Notes: generated by a model not told the origin, from the letters alone. 64,000 nt of DNA from Pseudonocardia oroxyli (GCF_900102195.1 NZ_FNBE01000009.1:62001-126000); one strand, 5' to 3'. Positions 33,620 to 44,669 are shown, numbered from the stretch's first letter. Numbers and translations are program-made.

Positions 33620-34423
33620 GTGGCCATCATCACCACCGTGGACGACCCCGCCGACCCGCGGCTCGACGACTACCGCGACCTCACGACGGCGGACCGCCGG
33701 CCGGATCGTCCGGGTGGCCGCGGGCTGGTCATCGCAGAGGGCGTCGTGGTGGTACGGCGTCTGCTGGAGTCCCCCTACCCCGTCCGGTCGCTGCTGGGCG
33801 TCCCCCGCCGGATCGAGGAGCTGTCCGTCGACCTGGCGCCCCTGGACGTCCCCGCCTACGCGGCCAGTGCCGACACGATGGCGACGACCGTCGGGTTCCA
33901 CCTCAACCGGGGCGTGCTCGCCGTCGCCGACCGGGCCGCGCCCGTGGACGCCGCGTCCCTCGCCCGGACGGCACGGGTGCTCGCCGTCTGCGAGGGGGTC
34001 AACGACCACGAGAACCTCGGCTCGCTGTTCCGCAACGCCGCCGCGCTGGGAGTCGACGGGATCCTGCTCGGCCCGCGCTGCGCCGACCCGCTGTACCGGC
34101 GCTCGGTCCGGGTGTCGATGGGCCACGTCCTGCGCGTGCCGTTCGCCCACCTCGACGAGCCGTGGCCGGACTCGTTGGACCTGCTGCGCGAGAGCGGGCT
34201 GACCGTCGCGGCCCTGACCCCGTCCGGCACCCCGCTGCCCGCGGGGCTGGCCGGGTCCCGGGTCGCGCTGCTGCTCGGCGCCGAAGGCCCGGGCCTGACG
34301 GACGCCGCACTCGCCGCCGCGGACGTCCGCGTCGGCATCCCCATGGCCCCGGGCGTCGACTCTCTCAATGTGGCAACGGCTGCGGCCGTGGCCTTCCATG
34401 CCGTGGCGGCGTCCGTACTCTGA
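33620..34423 (+). CDS. TrmH/SpoU-family RNA 2'-O-methyltransferase (Rv0881-like)
   Basis: 267 residues, SPOUT fold. All three motifs are intact: EGVNDHENLGSLFRNAAALG (motif 1), LLGAEGPGLTDAAL (motif 2) and SLNVATAAAVAFHA (motif 3, in the trefoil knot). An N-terminal substrate-binding domain of about 100 residues is present. The target, rRNA or tRNA, is not clear. Start GTG 33620. The DUF2537 gene begins four bases after its stop. The order TrmH-DUF2537-SepH-SerC matches Rv0881-Rv0884c. Confidence 0.9.
   Translation: MAIITTVDDPADPRLDDYRDLTTADRRPDRPGGRGLVIAEGVVVVRRLLESPYPVRSLLGVPRRIEELSVDLAPLDVPAYAASADTMATTVGFHLNRGVLAVADRAAPVDAASLARTARVLAVCEGVNDHENLGSLFRNAAALGVDGILLGPRCADPLYRRSVRVSMGHVLRVPFAHLDEPWPDSLDLLRESGLTVAALTPSGTPLPAGLAGSRVALLLGAEGPGLTDAALAAADVRVGIPMAPGVDSLNVATAAAVAFHAVAASVL
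34416..34421 (+). promoter_or_regulatory. Probable leaderless -10 (TACTCT)
   Basis: TACTCT lies inside the last codons of the methyltransferase gene and ends six bases before the GTG of the DUF2537 gene at 34428, so that gene may also be expressed on its own. Confidence 0.38.
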
Positions 34424-34427
34424 ACCG

Positions 34428-34994
34428 GTGCACCTCGGTGCGGGGGGTCGGGTGGTGCTCGGCGAGAGGCGACCGGGCGATGCCGGCCTGCCCGAGGACC
34501 TGACGTCCGACCTGCAGCAGTGGGCCGCGGTCGCGACCAGCATCGCGGGCGCCCCGATCCTGCCGGAGCAGCGGGACATCGTGTCCCGCCGCGGCAGGCA
34601 GCTCGCCGGCCGGGTGTCCGACGCCCTGGGCAGGCCCGTCGAGTACGTCGACCCGCTGACCGGCGGGCGCGAGCGGGTGGTCGGGCGCTCCCAGACCGGG
34701 CCGATCCCGCTGCCCCGCACGGCGCCGAGCGAGCCGACCCCCTGGGAGACCGGCCTGCCCGTCGCCGCCTTCTTCGCGGTGCTCGCGGCCATCGGGGACG
34801 TCGCGCTGTCCCGGGCCTTCGGCGAGGCGTTCGGGTTGCTGTGGATCCCGGCGAACCTGCTGGTCGTCGGCGGGCTCGCGCCGTCGCTCTGGCTCGCCCG
34901 CAGGCAGCGGTTCTGGCGCTGGATCGCCCTGGGTGTGGCCGCAGGCCTGGCCGCGGCCTGGGTGGTGCTCCTGTTGGGGGAGTTCCTCACCTAG
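34428..34994 (+). CDS. DUF2537 family membrane protein (Rv0882-like)
   Basis: 188 residues: a soluble N-terminal half (PEDLTSDLQQWAAVATSI) and three C-terminal membrane helices (LPVAAFFAVLAAIGDVALSR, GLLWIPANLLVVGGLAPSLW, WIALGVAAGLAAAWVVLLLG). Placement between a TrmH gene and sepH is the same as Rv0882. Function unknown. GTG start 34428, four bases after the methyltransferase stop. A D-type palindrome (35000-35063) separates it from the convergent sepH. Confidence 0.78.
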   Translation: MHLGAGGRVVLGERRPGDAGLPEDLTSDLQQWAAVATSIAGAPILPEQRDIVSRRGRQLAGRVSDALGRPVEYVDPLTGGRERVVGRSQTGPIPLPRTAPSEPTPWETGLPVAAFFAVLAAIGDVALSRAFGEAFGLLWIPANLLVVGGLAPSLWLARRQRFWRWIALGVAAGLAAAWVVLLLGEFLT

Positions 34995-34999
34995 CCCCA

Positions 35000-35063
35000 C
35001 GCATCAGGGAGCCACAACTGTCGTTTCGCGGCCGCAGAACGCCAGTGGTGGAGCCACAATGCG
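35000..35063. repeat. Palindrome family D, copy D2
   Basis: Imperfect 26-base arms starting CGCAT and ending near CTGTCGTT, around a GC-rich loop, between the convergent DUF2537 and sepH genes. The outer CGCAT ends, the GTCGTTTCG inner segment and the overall length match D1 at 51085-51147. Confidence 0.6.
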
Positions 35064-35077
35064 CTTACTTGCCGCCC

Positions 35078-36154
35078 TTACTTGCCGCGGACGCCCAGGA
35101 GGACCTCGTCCCAGCTCGGCATGACGGGCTTGCCCTTCTTCGCGCGCGGGCGGGCCGGGGGCTGCTTGCTCGGTTCGGCCTGCGGCTCCGCCTCGGCGGC
35201 TGCGGCTGCGGGTTCGGGAGCGGGCTCGGGGACGGGTTCGGGGGTCGGCTCAGGGGTGGGCTCGGGAGCCGGGCGGGTGTCGCTGTTGCGGGCGGCCGGG
35301 TGGGTCGGCGCCGCCTCCCGCTGCACGGGCCGGGCGCTCTCGGTACGGGGTGATTCGGTGCGGGGCGACTCGGTACGCGACTCGGTGCGCGACTCGGTGC
35401 GGGTGCGGACGGCGGTCCGCGCGGTGGCCGCGCGGCGCTGCTCCGGCGCGATCGGGGCGCCCCCGTTCACCGCCGCGGGCACGCTCTCGCTCGCCTGCTC
35501 CGCCTCCGCGGCCGGTGCCTCGGCCTCCTCGGTGCGCGCCATGTCGATCACCGGGCCGACGGGCCGCAGCGGCTGCTGCGGGCGGCCCTCGACCAGGTCC
35601 CGGGCGTGCTCGTCGAGCGCGGTGACGGTGCCGCCGTGCGCGCCGGGCTGGAAGCTCCAGTGCGCGCGGATGTCCGACTTCCCGGACCGCCAGCACAGGC
35701 CGACGACCCACTTGCCGTCCTCGCCCTTCCAGCTGTCCCAGTCGACGGTCGTCGGGTCCTGGCCGCGCAGCCCGAAGGTGTGCGCGACGGTCTCGTCGAG
35801 CGTCCGCAGGTCCGGGCCGTCCTCGCGGACGGGGTGGGCGTTGCGCGCGAGATCGGCCGTGCGGGCGCGTTCGAGCAGCACGGGGTAGGCGAACCGTTCG
35901 ATCTTCTGGCTGGGCACCCCGGCGGCGGCGGCCACCTGGTCCACGGACGCCCCGGCACGGATGCGGGCCTGGATCTCGCGTGGGCGCAACTGGCTCTCCA
36001 ACTCGATCGCGATCTGGCCGAGCCGCGTCAGGTCTCCCCGGGCGGCGGCGCGGAGCTGTTCGTCCGCGGGCACCGTGTACCGCTCGCGGCGCGCCGAGTC
36101 CTCCAGGACCACCGCACCGTCCTCGGCGATCCCGACGACCCGCAACGACCGCAT
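35078..36154 (-). CDS. sepH: Cell division protein SepH (DUF3071)
   Basis: 358 residues. The conserved N-terminal domain (MRSLRVVGIAEDGAVVLED ... LRPREIQARIRAGASVDQVA, with a helix-turn-helix-like stretch) is that of SepH, which in Streptomyces and mycobacteria binds FtsZ and stimulates its assembly. The middle has the DWDSWKGEDGKWVVGLCW segment of DUF3071. The last 140 residues are disordered, with RTESRTESRTESPRTES and PEPTPEPTPEPVPEP repeats, ending in the conserved MPSWDEVLLGVRG. ATG 36154 chosen from the conserved opening. Downstream of and co-oriented with serC, as Rv0883c-serC. Confidence 0.93.
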   Translation of the reverse strand: MRSLRVVGIAEDGAVVLEDSARRERYTVPADEQLRAAARGDLTRLGQIAIELESQLRPREIQARIRAGASVDQVAAAAGVPSQKIERFAYPVLLERARTADLARNAHPVREDGPDLRTLDETVAHTFGLRGQDPTTVDWDSWKGEDGKWVVGLCWRSGKSDIRAHWSFQPGAHGGTVTALDEHARDLVEGRPQQPLRPVGPVIDMARTEEAEAPAAEAEQASESVPAAVNGGAPIAPEQRRAATARTAVRTRTESRTESRTESPRTESPRTESARPVQREAAPTHPAARNSDTRPAPEPTPEPTPEPVPEPAPEPAAAAAEAEPQAEPSKQPPARPRAKKGKPVMPSWDEVLLGVRGK

Positions 36155-36380
36155 CTCCGCCGCACCTCCGCACTCGCCCGAAGCCCGACCTCGGCCCCCG
36201 TCCGGGTGACGGTAGATGCCGAATCGTGTCCGACGGGTGAGGCGCGCCGTGCCCGCTACCGGGCGTTTCCCGTGCCTCTCCCGACGAGCACGACCCCGAG
36301 CGGTCACAAGGCGTGCCGGAGTCGAGCAGTGTGGGGTGGATGTTACTGGTGTGACTACATTCCGTCACGCTCGGGCGTGG

Positions 36381-36409
36381 AAAAAGGGCCGGACCACGCG
36401 GCCCGGCCC
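36381..36409 (-). terminator. Rho-independent terminator of serC
   Basis: On the minus strand a 7-bp GGGCCGG/CCGGCCC stem with a 10-base loop is followed directly by TTTTT. It starts 20 bases after the serC stop codon at 36429. It is the only hairpin in the window with a clear U-run. Confidence 0.8.
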
Positions 36410-36428
36410 CTCTCGACGGCGGGATCGG

Positions 36429-38316
<1,888 letters not shown>

Positions 38317-38385
38317 CCGGATCCTGACGGCGCATGACCGCCGGGCCACTTCCCCGCGGCGGTCCCGTAGGGAACGCTGGGTTTC

Positions 38386-39654
38386 GTGACAGAACTCCGG
38401 TCCCGGCGGCGCGTGCACCCCGCCTGGTACGCCGCCGCCGCGACGTTCCTGGCGCTCATCGGCGCCGCCGCCTTCCGCTCGACGCCGGGGGTGATGGTCG
38501 AGCCGCTGCACGCCGAGTTCGGCTGGTCGATCGGCACCATCTCCGGTGCGCTCGCGGTCAACCTGGCGCTGTTCGGGCTCACCGCCCCGTTCGCCGCGGC
38601 GCTGATGGAGCGCTTCGGGGTGCGCCGGGTCGTGGCGGTCGCGCTGGTCCTGGTCGCGATCGGCTCGGGCCTCACGGTGTTCATGACGGCGTCGTGGCAG
38701 CTCGTGCTGCTCTGGGGCGTGGTCGTGGGCCTGGGCACCGGGTCGATGGCGATGGCGCTGGTGGCGACGGTCGTCGGGCGGTGGTTCGTCGCCCGCCGCG
38801 GGCTCGTCTCCGGCGTCCTGACGGCGGGGACGGCCACCGGTCAGCTGATCTTCCTGCCGCTGCTGGCCCACCTGGTGGAGACCGACGGCTGGCGCACCGC
38901 CGCCGTGGCGGTCGCCGCGGCCGCCCTGCTCGTGGTGCCGGTCGTGCTGGCGTTCCTGCGGGACCGCCCCGCGGACGTCGGCGAGCTGCCCTACGGCGGT
39001 ACGGCGGAGGACGTCGTCGAGCCGCTGCGGTCGGGCGCCGCCCGCCTCGCGGTGGGGACGCTGGCCGAGGCCGCGCGCCGCCGCACGTTCTGGCTGCTGG
39101 TGGTCGGCTTCTTCATCTGCGGCGCCACGACGAACGGGCTGGTCCAGTCGCACTTCATCCCGGCCGCCCACGACCACGGGATGCCCGCGACCACCGCGGC
39201 GAGCCTGCTCGCGCTCGTCGGGATCTTCGACATCGCCGGGACGATCTGCTCCGGGTGGCTGACCGACCGCTTCGACCCGCGGATCCTGCTGCTGGCCTAC
39301 TACACGCTGCGCGGGGTGTCGCTGGCGCTGCTCGTGCCGCTGTTCGGCGCCGACCTCGACGCCAGCATCTTCGCGTTCGTCATCTTCTACGGCCTCGACT
39401 GGGTCGCCACGGTGCCGCCGACGATGGCGCTGTGCCGGCAGGCCTTCGGGGCGCGCGCCCCGATCGTCTTCGGCTGGGTGTTCGCGAGCCACCAGCTCGG
39501 CGCGGCGGCCGCCGCCCTGGCCGCGGGCCTGGTGCGGGACGCGCTGGGCAGCTACGACGCCGCCTGGTACGGCGGCGCCGTCCTCTGCGGCGTCGCCGCG
39601 CTCGCCAGCATCGCGATCCGCAGGCAGCGCACGCCGGTCCCCACCACCCCGTGA
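38386..39654 (+). CDS. MFS transporter (OxlT/monocarboxylate-type)
   Basis: 422 residues, 12 helices. FRSTPGVMVEPLHAEFGWSIG, then RGLVSGVLTAGTATGQ and the DRFDPR loop resemble OxlT/MCT-type MFS carriers for organic anions. The substrate is not known. GTG start. Its stop codon TGA is formed by the first bases of palindrome A2 (39651-39690). Confidence 0.87.
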   Translation: MTELRSRRRVHPAWYAAAATFLALIGAAAFRSTPGVMVEPLHAEFGWSIGTISGALAVNLALFGLTAPFAAALMERFGVRRVVAVALVLVAIGSGLTVFMTASWQLVLLWGVVVGLGTGSMAMALVATVVGRWFVARRGLVSGVLTAGTATGQLIFLPLLAHLVETDGWRTAAVAVAAAALLVVPVVLAFLRDRPADVGELPYGGTAEDVVEPLRSGAARLAVGTLAEAARRRTFWLLVVGFFICGATTNGLVQSHFIPAAHDHGMPATTAASLLALVGIFDIAGTICSGWLTDRFDPRILLLAYYTLRGVSLALLVPLFGADLDASIFAFVIFYGLDWVATVPPTMALCRQAFGARAPIVFGWVFASHQLGAAAAALAAGLVRDALGSYDAAWYGGAVLCGVAALASIAIRRQRTPVPTTP

Positions 39655-39690
39655 GCGGCGATAGTCGCCATGGCGACTATCGCCGCTCAC
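39651..39690. repeat. Palindrome family A, copy A2
   Basis: Perfect loopless 40-bp palindrome, half-site GTGAGCGGCGATAGTCGCCA. It contains the MFS stop codon and lies 3 bases before the convergent citrate synthase stop. The A at half-site position 13 is matched by T on the other arm, a compensated change relative to A1, A3 and A4. Confidence 0.92.
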
Positions 39691-39693
39691 GGC

Positions 39694-40821
39694 TCAGGTG
39701 AGCAGGTCCCAGCCTTCGACGTCCTGGGGCTTGCGGGGGCCGGGGCCGATGTACTGGGCGGAGGGGCGGACGAGCTTGTTCTCGCGCTTCTGTTCCAGGA
39801 TGTGCGCCGACCAGCCGGCGGTGCGGGCGCTGGTGAACATGGCGGGCATCATGTGTGGCGGGACCTGGGCGAAGTCGAGGATGACCGCGGCCCAGAACTC
39901 GACGTTGGTCTCGATGGGGTGGTCGGGGCGGCGTTCGCGCAGGATCCGCAGGGCGGCCTGCTCGAGTCCGGCCGCGACCTCGTAGCGCGGGGCGCCCAGC
40001 TCCTGGCAGGTGCGCCGCAGCACGCGGGCGCGGGGGTCCTCGGCCCGGTAGACCCGGTGCCCGAAGCCCATGAGCTTCTCCTTGCGGTCGAGGATGCCGC
40101 GGACGAGCGCCTCCGGGTCCCCGGTGCGCTCGACCTCCTCGATCATGGGGAGGACGCGGGCGGGGGCGCCGCCGTGCAGGGGGCCGGACATGGCGCCGAT
40201 CGCGCCGGAGAGCGAGGCGGCGACGTCCGCGCCGGTGGAGGCGATGACGCGGGCGGTGAAGGTGGAGGCGTTCATGCCGTGCTCGGCGGCGGAGACCCAG
40301 TAGGCGTCGATGGCCTTGACGTGGGCGGGGTCGGGGTCGCCCTTCCAGCGGACCATGAACCGTTCGGTGATGGTCTGGGCCTGGTCGATGCGGGACTGGG
40401 GGACGGCGGGGACGCCGATGCCGCGGGCGGACTGGGCGACGTAGGACAGGGCCATGACCGAGGCGCGGGCGAGTTGGTCGCGGGCCTCGCCGGGGTCGGT
40501 GTCCAGGAGCGCCTTGTAGCCCCAGTGCGGCGCGAGCATGGCGAGGGCGGCCTGGACGTCGACGCGGACGTCGCCGGTGTGGACGGGGATGGGGAAGGGT
40601 TCGGCGGGGGGCAGGCCGGGTCCGAAGCGGCCGTCGACGAGCAGGGCCCAGACGTTGCCGAAGGTCACGGACCCGACGAGGTCCTCGATGTCGACGCCGC
40701 GGTAGCGCAGGGCGCCACCGTCCTTGTCCGGCTCGGCGATCTCGGTGCGGAAGGCGACGTGGCCCTCCAGACCGGACTTGAAACCGGGCGGGGGCGGAGG
40801 TGCAGTGTTGTCCTCGGGCAC
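39694..40821 (-). CDS. citA: Citrate synthase 2 (CitA-like)
   Basis: 375 residues. GALRYRGVDIEDLVG, HGMNASTFTARVIAST, GPLHGGAPARVLPMI and MGFGHRVYRAEDPRA carry the active-site His/His/Asp set of citrate synthases. It is shorter and different in type from GltA at 43224; it corresponds to Rv0889c (citA). It may also use propionyl-CoA as 2-methylcitrate synthases do, which would matter for propane-derived propionate, but that is inference. AAGGAGAG precedes the GTG 40821. Divergent from pdxH. Confidence 0.9.
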   Translation of the reverse strand: MPEDNTAPPPPPGFKSGLEGHVAFRTEIAEPDKDGGALRYRGVDIEDLVGSVTFGNVWALLVDGRFGPGLPPAEPFPIPVHTGDVRVDVQAALAMLAPHWGYKALLDTDPGEARDQLARASVMALSYVAQSARGIGVPAVPQSRIDQAQTITERFMVRWKGDPDPAHVKAIDAYWVSAAEHGMNASTFTARVIASTGADVAASLSGAIGAMSGPLHGGAPARVLPMIEEVERTGDPEALVRGILDRKEKLMGFGHRVYRAEDPRARVLRRTCQELGAPRYEVAAGLEQAALRILRERRPDHPIETNVEFWAAVILDFAQVPPHMMPAMFTSARTAGWSAHILEQKRENKLVRPSAQYIGPGPRKPQDVEGWDLLT

Positions 40822-40980
40822 CGGGTCTCTCCTTCGTCGTCGGACACCGACGAGGACCGGTCGGCGCCGTCGGCCACATCCCAGAAATGCCGTCGTCACC
40901 TTCTCACGCCGGGGCCGGGCCGGGCGGTGTCCTGGGTCACGGACCCGAACGGAGGGTTTTCCGTCGTCACCGGGGTTGCC

Positions 40981-40986
40981 TACCGT
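40981..40986 (+). promoter_or_regulatory. Probable leaderless -10 of pdxH (TACCGT)
   Basis: TACCGT ends six bases before the pdxH ATG at 40993; TTTCCG (40958-40963) lies 17 bases upstream as a weak -35. Confidence 0.45.
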
Positions 40987-40992
40987 CTGGGC

Positions 40993-41646
40993 ATGACGGA
41001 CACGACGCTCGCGCGGATGCGGGTCGACTACCAGACGAGCGGGTTCGACGTCGACCAGCTCGCGCCCACGTGGCACGAGCAGCTCGCGGCGTGGTTGGCC
41101 GAGGCCGAGGAGGCCGGGGTCGCCGAGCCGAACGCCATGGTGCTGGCCACCGCCGACCCGGCGGGCAGGCCGGCCTCGCGCACGGTGCTGTGCAAGGGCC
41201 TCGACGAGCGGGGTGTCGTCTTCTTCACGAACTTCACCTCGGCGAAGAGCCAGGACCTGCGGCAGTCCCACGAGGCGTCCGCGACCTTCCCCTGGTACCC
41301 GCTGCACCGGCAGGCGCACGTGCGCGGGATCGTGCAGCAGACCAGCTACGCCGAGGCCGACGCCTACTGGGCCACCCGGCCGCGCGGCTCGCAGCTGGGC
41401 GCGTGGGCCTCGGCCCAGTCGGCCGTCGTCGCCGACCGGAGCGTGCTCGACCAGGCGCTCGCGGACGTCGAGCGGCGGTTCGCCGACACCGAGGTCGTCC
41501 CGCGCCCGCCGCACTGGGGCGGCTGGCGGATCGTGCCGGACGAGGTGGAGTTCTGGCAGGGCCGCACCGACCGGATGCACGACCGGCTGCGGTTCGTGGG
41601 CGACCGGGACACCCGCACCTGGAAGGTCATCAGGCTTGCGCCATGA
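40993..41646 (+). CDS. pdxH: Pyridoxine/pyridoxamine 5'-phosphate oxidase
   Basis: 217 residues. PNAMVLATADPAGRPASRTVLCKGLDERGVVFFTNFTSAK-type FMN/PLP-binding sheet, FPWYPLHRQAHVRG, and WRIVPDEVEFWQGRTDRMHDR with the substrate-binding Arg/His at the end. It makes pyridoxal phosphate from PNP or PMP. Full length. The ATG at 40993 starts the mRNA or nearly so. The next MFS gene begins 21 bases downstream. Confidence 0.95.
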   Translation: MTDTTLARMRVDYQTSGFDVDQLAPTWHEQLAAWLAEAEEAGVAEPNAMVLATADPAGRPASRTVLCKGLDERGVVFFTNFTSAKSQDLRQSHEASATFPWYPLHRQAHVRGIVQQTSYAEADAYWATRPRGSQLGAWASAQSAVVADRSVLDQALADVERRFADTEVVPRPPHWGGWRIVPDEVEFWQGRTDRMHDRLRFVGDRDTRTWKVIRLAP

Positions 41647-41667
41647 CACGGTGGTAGTGATGGCGGC

Positions 41668-43095
41668 GTGAGTACGCCACCCCCGGAGCAGCCGACGGAC
41701 CCCCTCTGTCCGGACCCGCCGACCGTCCCGACCCCGGGACCGGCCGACGGGGACACCGCACGGCTGCCCCCGGAGCCGGAGGCCCCCACCGTCGTCTCCG
41801 CCTCCGCCTCCGCCTCCTCCCCGCACGCCCGCACCCGGCTGTCCCGGATCGCGCGCGGCGCCTTCGCCGACACGACCCCCCTGCGCACGCCCGCCTACCG
41901 GCGGCTGTGGGCCGCAGGCGTCGTCACGACGATCGGCGCCCAGCTGTCCGTCGTCGCCGTCCCCGCGCAGATCTACGCGATGACGCAGTCCTCGACCTAC
42001 GTGGGGCTGACCGGGGCGTTCGGCCTGGTCCCGCTGGTGGTGTTCGGGTTGTGGGGCGGGGCGATCGCGGACGCGGTCGACCGCCGGGTGATGCTGCTCG
42101 CCACGGGCACCGGCATCGCCCTGACCTCGCTCGCGCTGTGGGTGGTGGCCGAGAGCGGCATCGGGAACGTCTGGGTCGTCCTGGTGCTGTTCGCGCTCCA
42201 GTCGTCGATGTTGGCGATGAACATGCCCGCCCGCGCGGCGGTCATCCCGCGGCTCATCCCGGCGGCCCAGCTGCCCGCCGCGAACGCCCTGAACATGACG
42301 GTCACCCAGCTCGGCGCCGTAGCGGGCCCGCTGCTGGCCGGCGTCCTCATCCCGGTCATCGGGCTGGGCATGATCTACCTGCTCGACGCGATCCTGCTGC
42401 TCGCCACGCTGTGGGCGACCTTCCGGCTGCCGACGCTGCCCCCGCAGGAGGCGAGCCCGCGCAAGGCGGGCCTGCGCCAGATCGTGGACGGGTTCCGGTA
42501 CGCCGCGATGCACAAGATCCTGCTGGTGTCGTTCCTCGTCGACATCGTCGCGATGGCCTTCGGCATGCCCCGCGTCCTGTTCCCCGAGATCAGCCACACC
42601 GTGTTCGGGGATCCCGTCGGCGGCGGCTTCGCGATGGGCCTGCTGTTCGCGGCCATCCCCCTGGGCATGGTCGCCGGTGGGGTGCTGTCCGGCTGGTTGG
42701 CGCGGGTCGCCCGGCAGGGTGTGGCCGTGACCCTCGCGATCTGCGTCTGGGGGCTGGGGGTCGCCCTCTTCGGCCTGACGTCCTCGTTGTGGCTCGCCGT
42801 GTTCTTCCTGGCCGTCGCCGGGGCGGCCGACCTGGTGAGCTCGGTGTACCGCAACTCGATGCTGCAGTCCGTGGCCACCGACGAGATGCGCGGGCGCATG
42901 CAGGGGGTGTTCACCGTGGTCGTCGCGGGCGGCCCGCGGCTGGCGGACCTGTGGCACGGTGCCGCGGCGGACGCCGTCGGGCCGGGGACGGCGGCCTGGA
43001 TCGGCGGCGTCGCCGTGGTCGTGGTGACCCTGCTGGTCGTGTTCCGCTACCGCGAGTTCTGGGAGTACCGCGCGCCCGTCGCCCACACCCCGTAA
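41668..43095 (+). CDS. MFS transporter (EntS/MFS_3 exporter type)
   Basis: 475 residues. A 65-residue Pro/Ser/Ala-rich cytoplasmic extension precedes 12 helices. TTIGAQLSVVAVPAQIYAMT and GLWGGAIADAVDRRVML are typical of EntS-like exporters; the family exports siderophores and drugs. The extension is unusual in length but compositionally actinobacterial. GTG start. It follows pdxH by 21 bases and may be co-transcribed. A weak hairpin overlaps its stop. Confidence 0.85.
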   Translation: MSTPPPEQPTDPLCPDPPTVPTPGPADGDTARLPPEPEAPTVVSASASASSPHARTRLSRIARGAFADTTPLRTPAYRRLWAAGVVTTIGAQLSVVAVPAQIYAMTQSSTYVGLTGAFGLVPLVVFGLWGGAIADAVDRRVMLLATGTGIALTSLALWVVAESGIGNVWVVLVLFALQSSMLAMNMPARAAVIPRLIPAAQLPAANALNMTVTQLGAVAGPLLAGVLIPVIGLGMIYLLDAILLLATLWATFRLPTLPPQEASPRKAGLRQIVDGFRYAAMHKILLVSFLVDIVAMAFGMPRVLFPEISHTVFGDPVGGGFAMGLLFAAIPLGMVAGGVLSGWLARVARQGVAVTLAICVWGLGVALFGLTSSLWLAVFFLAVAGAADLVSSVYRNSMLQSVATDEMRGRMQGVFTVVVAGGPRLADLWHGAAADAVGPGTAAWIGGVAVVVVTLLVVFRYREFWEYRAPVAHTP

Positions 43096-43130
43096 GAGGT
43101 GTCCGGGTGAGTGATCCTTACCGCTTACGG
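43090..43130 (+). terminator. Possible hairpin after the EntS-like gene
   Basis: CCGTAAG (43090-43096, overlapping the stop codon) and CTTACGG (43124-43130) can pair across 27 bases. The stem is short, so confidence is low. Confidence 0.35.
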
Positions 43131-43223
43131 CCGTCACGGCGTCGCCCGAGGGGTACGGATCGCGCCCCGGCGCACTAGCGTGGCGGAAACGCAGAAGAAA
43201 CCAGGGTGAGAGGGAACCTCCAC

Positions 43224-44516
43224 ATGGCTGACGAAGACACCGCCGTCCTGAACTACCCGGGCGGCACGCACGACATGGCGATCAAGACGCCGACCGAGGG
43301 AGCGTCGGCGGTCGACGTCAGCAAGCTCCTGGCGAAGACGGGGATGACGACGTTCGACCCCGGATTCACCAGCACGGCCGCCTGCGCCTCCGCGATCACC
43401 TACATCGACGGCGACGCCGGCATCCTCCGCTACCGGGGCTACCCGATCGAGCAGCTGGCGGACAACTCGAGCTTCCTCGAGGTCTCCTACCTGCTGATCT
43501 ACGGCGAGCTCCCCACCGCCGAGCAGCTGCAGAGGTTCACCACGGACATCTCGCGGCACACGCTGCTGCACGAGGACCTCAAGGGCTTCTTCGACGGCTT
43601 CCCGCGGGACGCGCACCCCATGCCGGTGCTGTCGTCCGCGGTCTCGGCGCTGTCGACCTTCTACCAGGACTCGCTGGACCCGTTCGACGACGACGCCGTC
43701 GAGCTCTCCACGGTCCGCCTGATGGCCAAGGTCTTCACGATCGCGGCCTACGCGTACAAGAAGTCCGTCGGCCAGCCGTTCCTCTACCCGGACAACTCGC
43801 TGGGCCTGGTGGAGAACTTCCTGCGCATGACGTTCGGCTTCCCGGCCGAGCCCTACGAGGTCGACCCGACCATGGCCAAGGCCGTGGACACGCTGCTGAT
43901 CCTGCACGCGGACCACGAGCAGAACTGTTCGACGTCCACGGTGCGGCTCGTCGGCTCCTCCCAGGCGAACCTGTTCGCCTCCATCTCCGCGGGCGTCAAC
44001 GCCCTGTTCGGCCCGCTGCACGGCGGCGCCAACCAGTCCGTCCTCGAGATGCTCACCCGCATCCAGGAGGAGGGCGGCAACGCGGACGCCTTCATGGAGC
44101 GCGTGAAGAACAAGGAGCAGGGCGTCAAGCTCATGGGCTTCGGCCACCGGGTCTACAAGAACTACGACCCGCGGGCCAAGATCGTGAAGCAGAAGGCGGA
44201 CGAGGTGCTCAAGGCCCTCGGCGTGACCGACCCGCTGCTGGACATCGCGATGCGGCTCGAGGAGAAGGCCCTCGCGGACGACTACTTCGTCGAGCGCAAG
44301 CTCTACCCGAACGTCGACTTCTACACCGGCGTGATCTACCGGGCCATGGGCTTCCCGACCAAGATGTTCACGGTCCTCTTCGCCCTCGGCAGGCTCCCGG
44401 GCTGGATCGCCCACTGGCGCGAGATGATGGGGGACCCGGCCAACAAGATCGGCCGCCCCCGCCAGCTCTACGTCGGCTCCGGCGCCCGCGACTACGTGGA
44501 CGTCGAGAAGCGCTGA
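43224..44516 (+). CDS. gltA: Citrate synthase GltA
   Basis: 430 residues, type II (hexameric, NADH-sensitive-family) citrate synthase equivalent to Rv0896c gltA2. ILRYRGYPIEQLADNSSFLE, LHADHEQNCSTSTVRLVGSS, GPLHGGANQSVLEML and MGFGHRVYKNYDPRA carry the catalytic residues. It starts the TCA cycle. ATG 43224 is used; six extra codons upstream are open but begin in the ribosome site region. A B-type palindrome (44524-44563) follows. Confidence 0.96.
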   Translation: MADEDTAVLNYPGGTHDMAIKTPTEGASAVDVSKLLAKTGMTTFDPGFTSTAACASAITYIDGDAGILRYRGYPIEQLADNSSFLEVSYLLIYGELPTAEQLQRFTTDISRHTLLHEDLKGFFDGFPRDAHPMPVLSSAVSALSTFYQDSLDPFDDDAVELSTVRLMAKVFTIAAYAYKKSVGQPFLYPDNSLGLVENFLRMTFGFPAEPYEVDPTMAKAVDTLLILHADHEQNCSTSTVRLVGSSQANLFASISAGVNALFGPLHGGANQSVLEMLTRIQEEGGNADAFMERVKNKEQGVKLMGFGHRVYKNYDPRAKIVKQKADEVLKALGVTDPLLDIAMRLEEKALADDYFVERKLYPNVDFYTGVIYRAMGFPTKMFTVLFALGRLPGWIAHWREMMGDPANKIGRPRQLYVGSGARDYVDVEKR

Positions 44517-44523
44517 CGCGCCC

Positions 44524-44563
44524 GTGCGTGGCGAGTGGTGCCAGAGCACCACTCGCCACGCAC
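44524..44563. repeat. Palindrome family B, copy B2
   Basis: 18-bp arms beginning GTGCGTGGCGAGTGGTGC with a CAGA loop, 40 bp total. It starts seven bases after the gltA stop. The arm base C at position 9, paired with G, is a compensated change relative to B1. Confidence 0.9.
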
Positions 44564-44663
44564 GACCCCCGACCCGCGAGTCCCTCCCTTCGGACACGCG
44601 AGTCGGACACCCGGGCGTGTGCGCCGGACGTCGGCTCGACGCGCGGGTGGGGGCCTGCGCCGC

Positions 44664-44669
44664 TAGCGT
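44664..44669 (+). promoter_or_regulatory. Probable leaderless -10 of the photolyase gene (TAGCGT)
   Basis: TAGCGT ends six bases before the ATG at 44676, and no ribosome site precedes that ATG. Confidence 0.45.
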
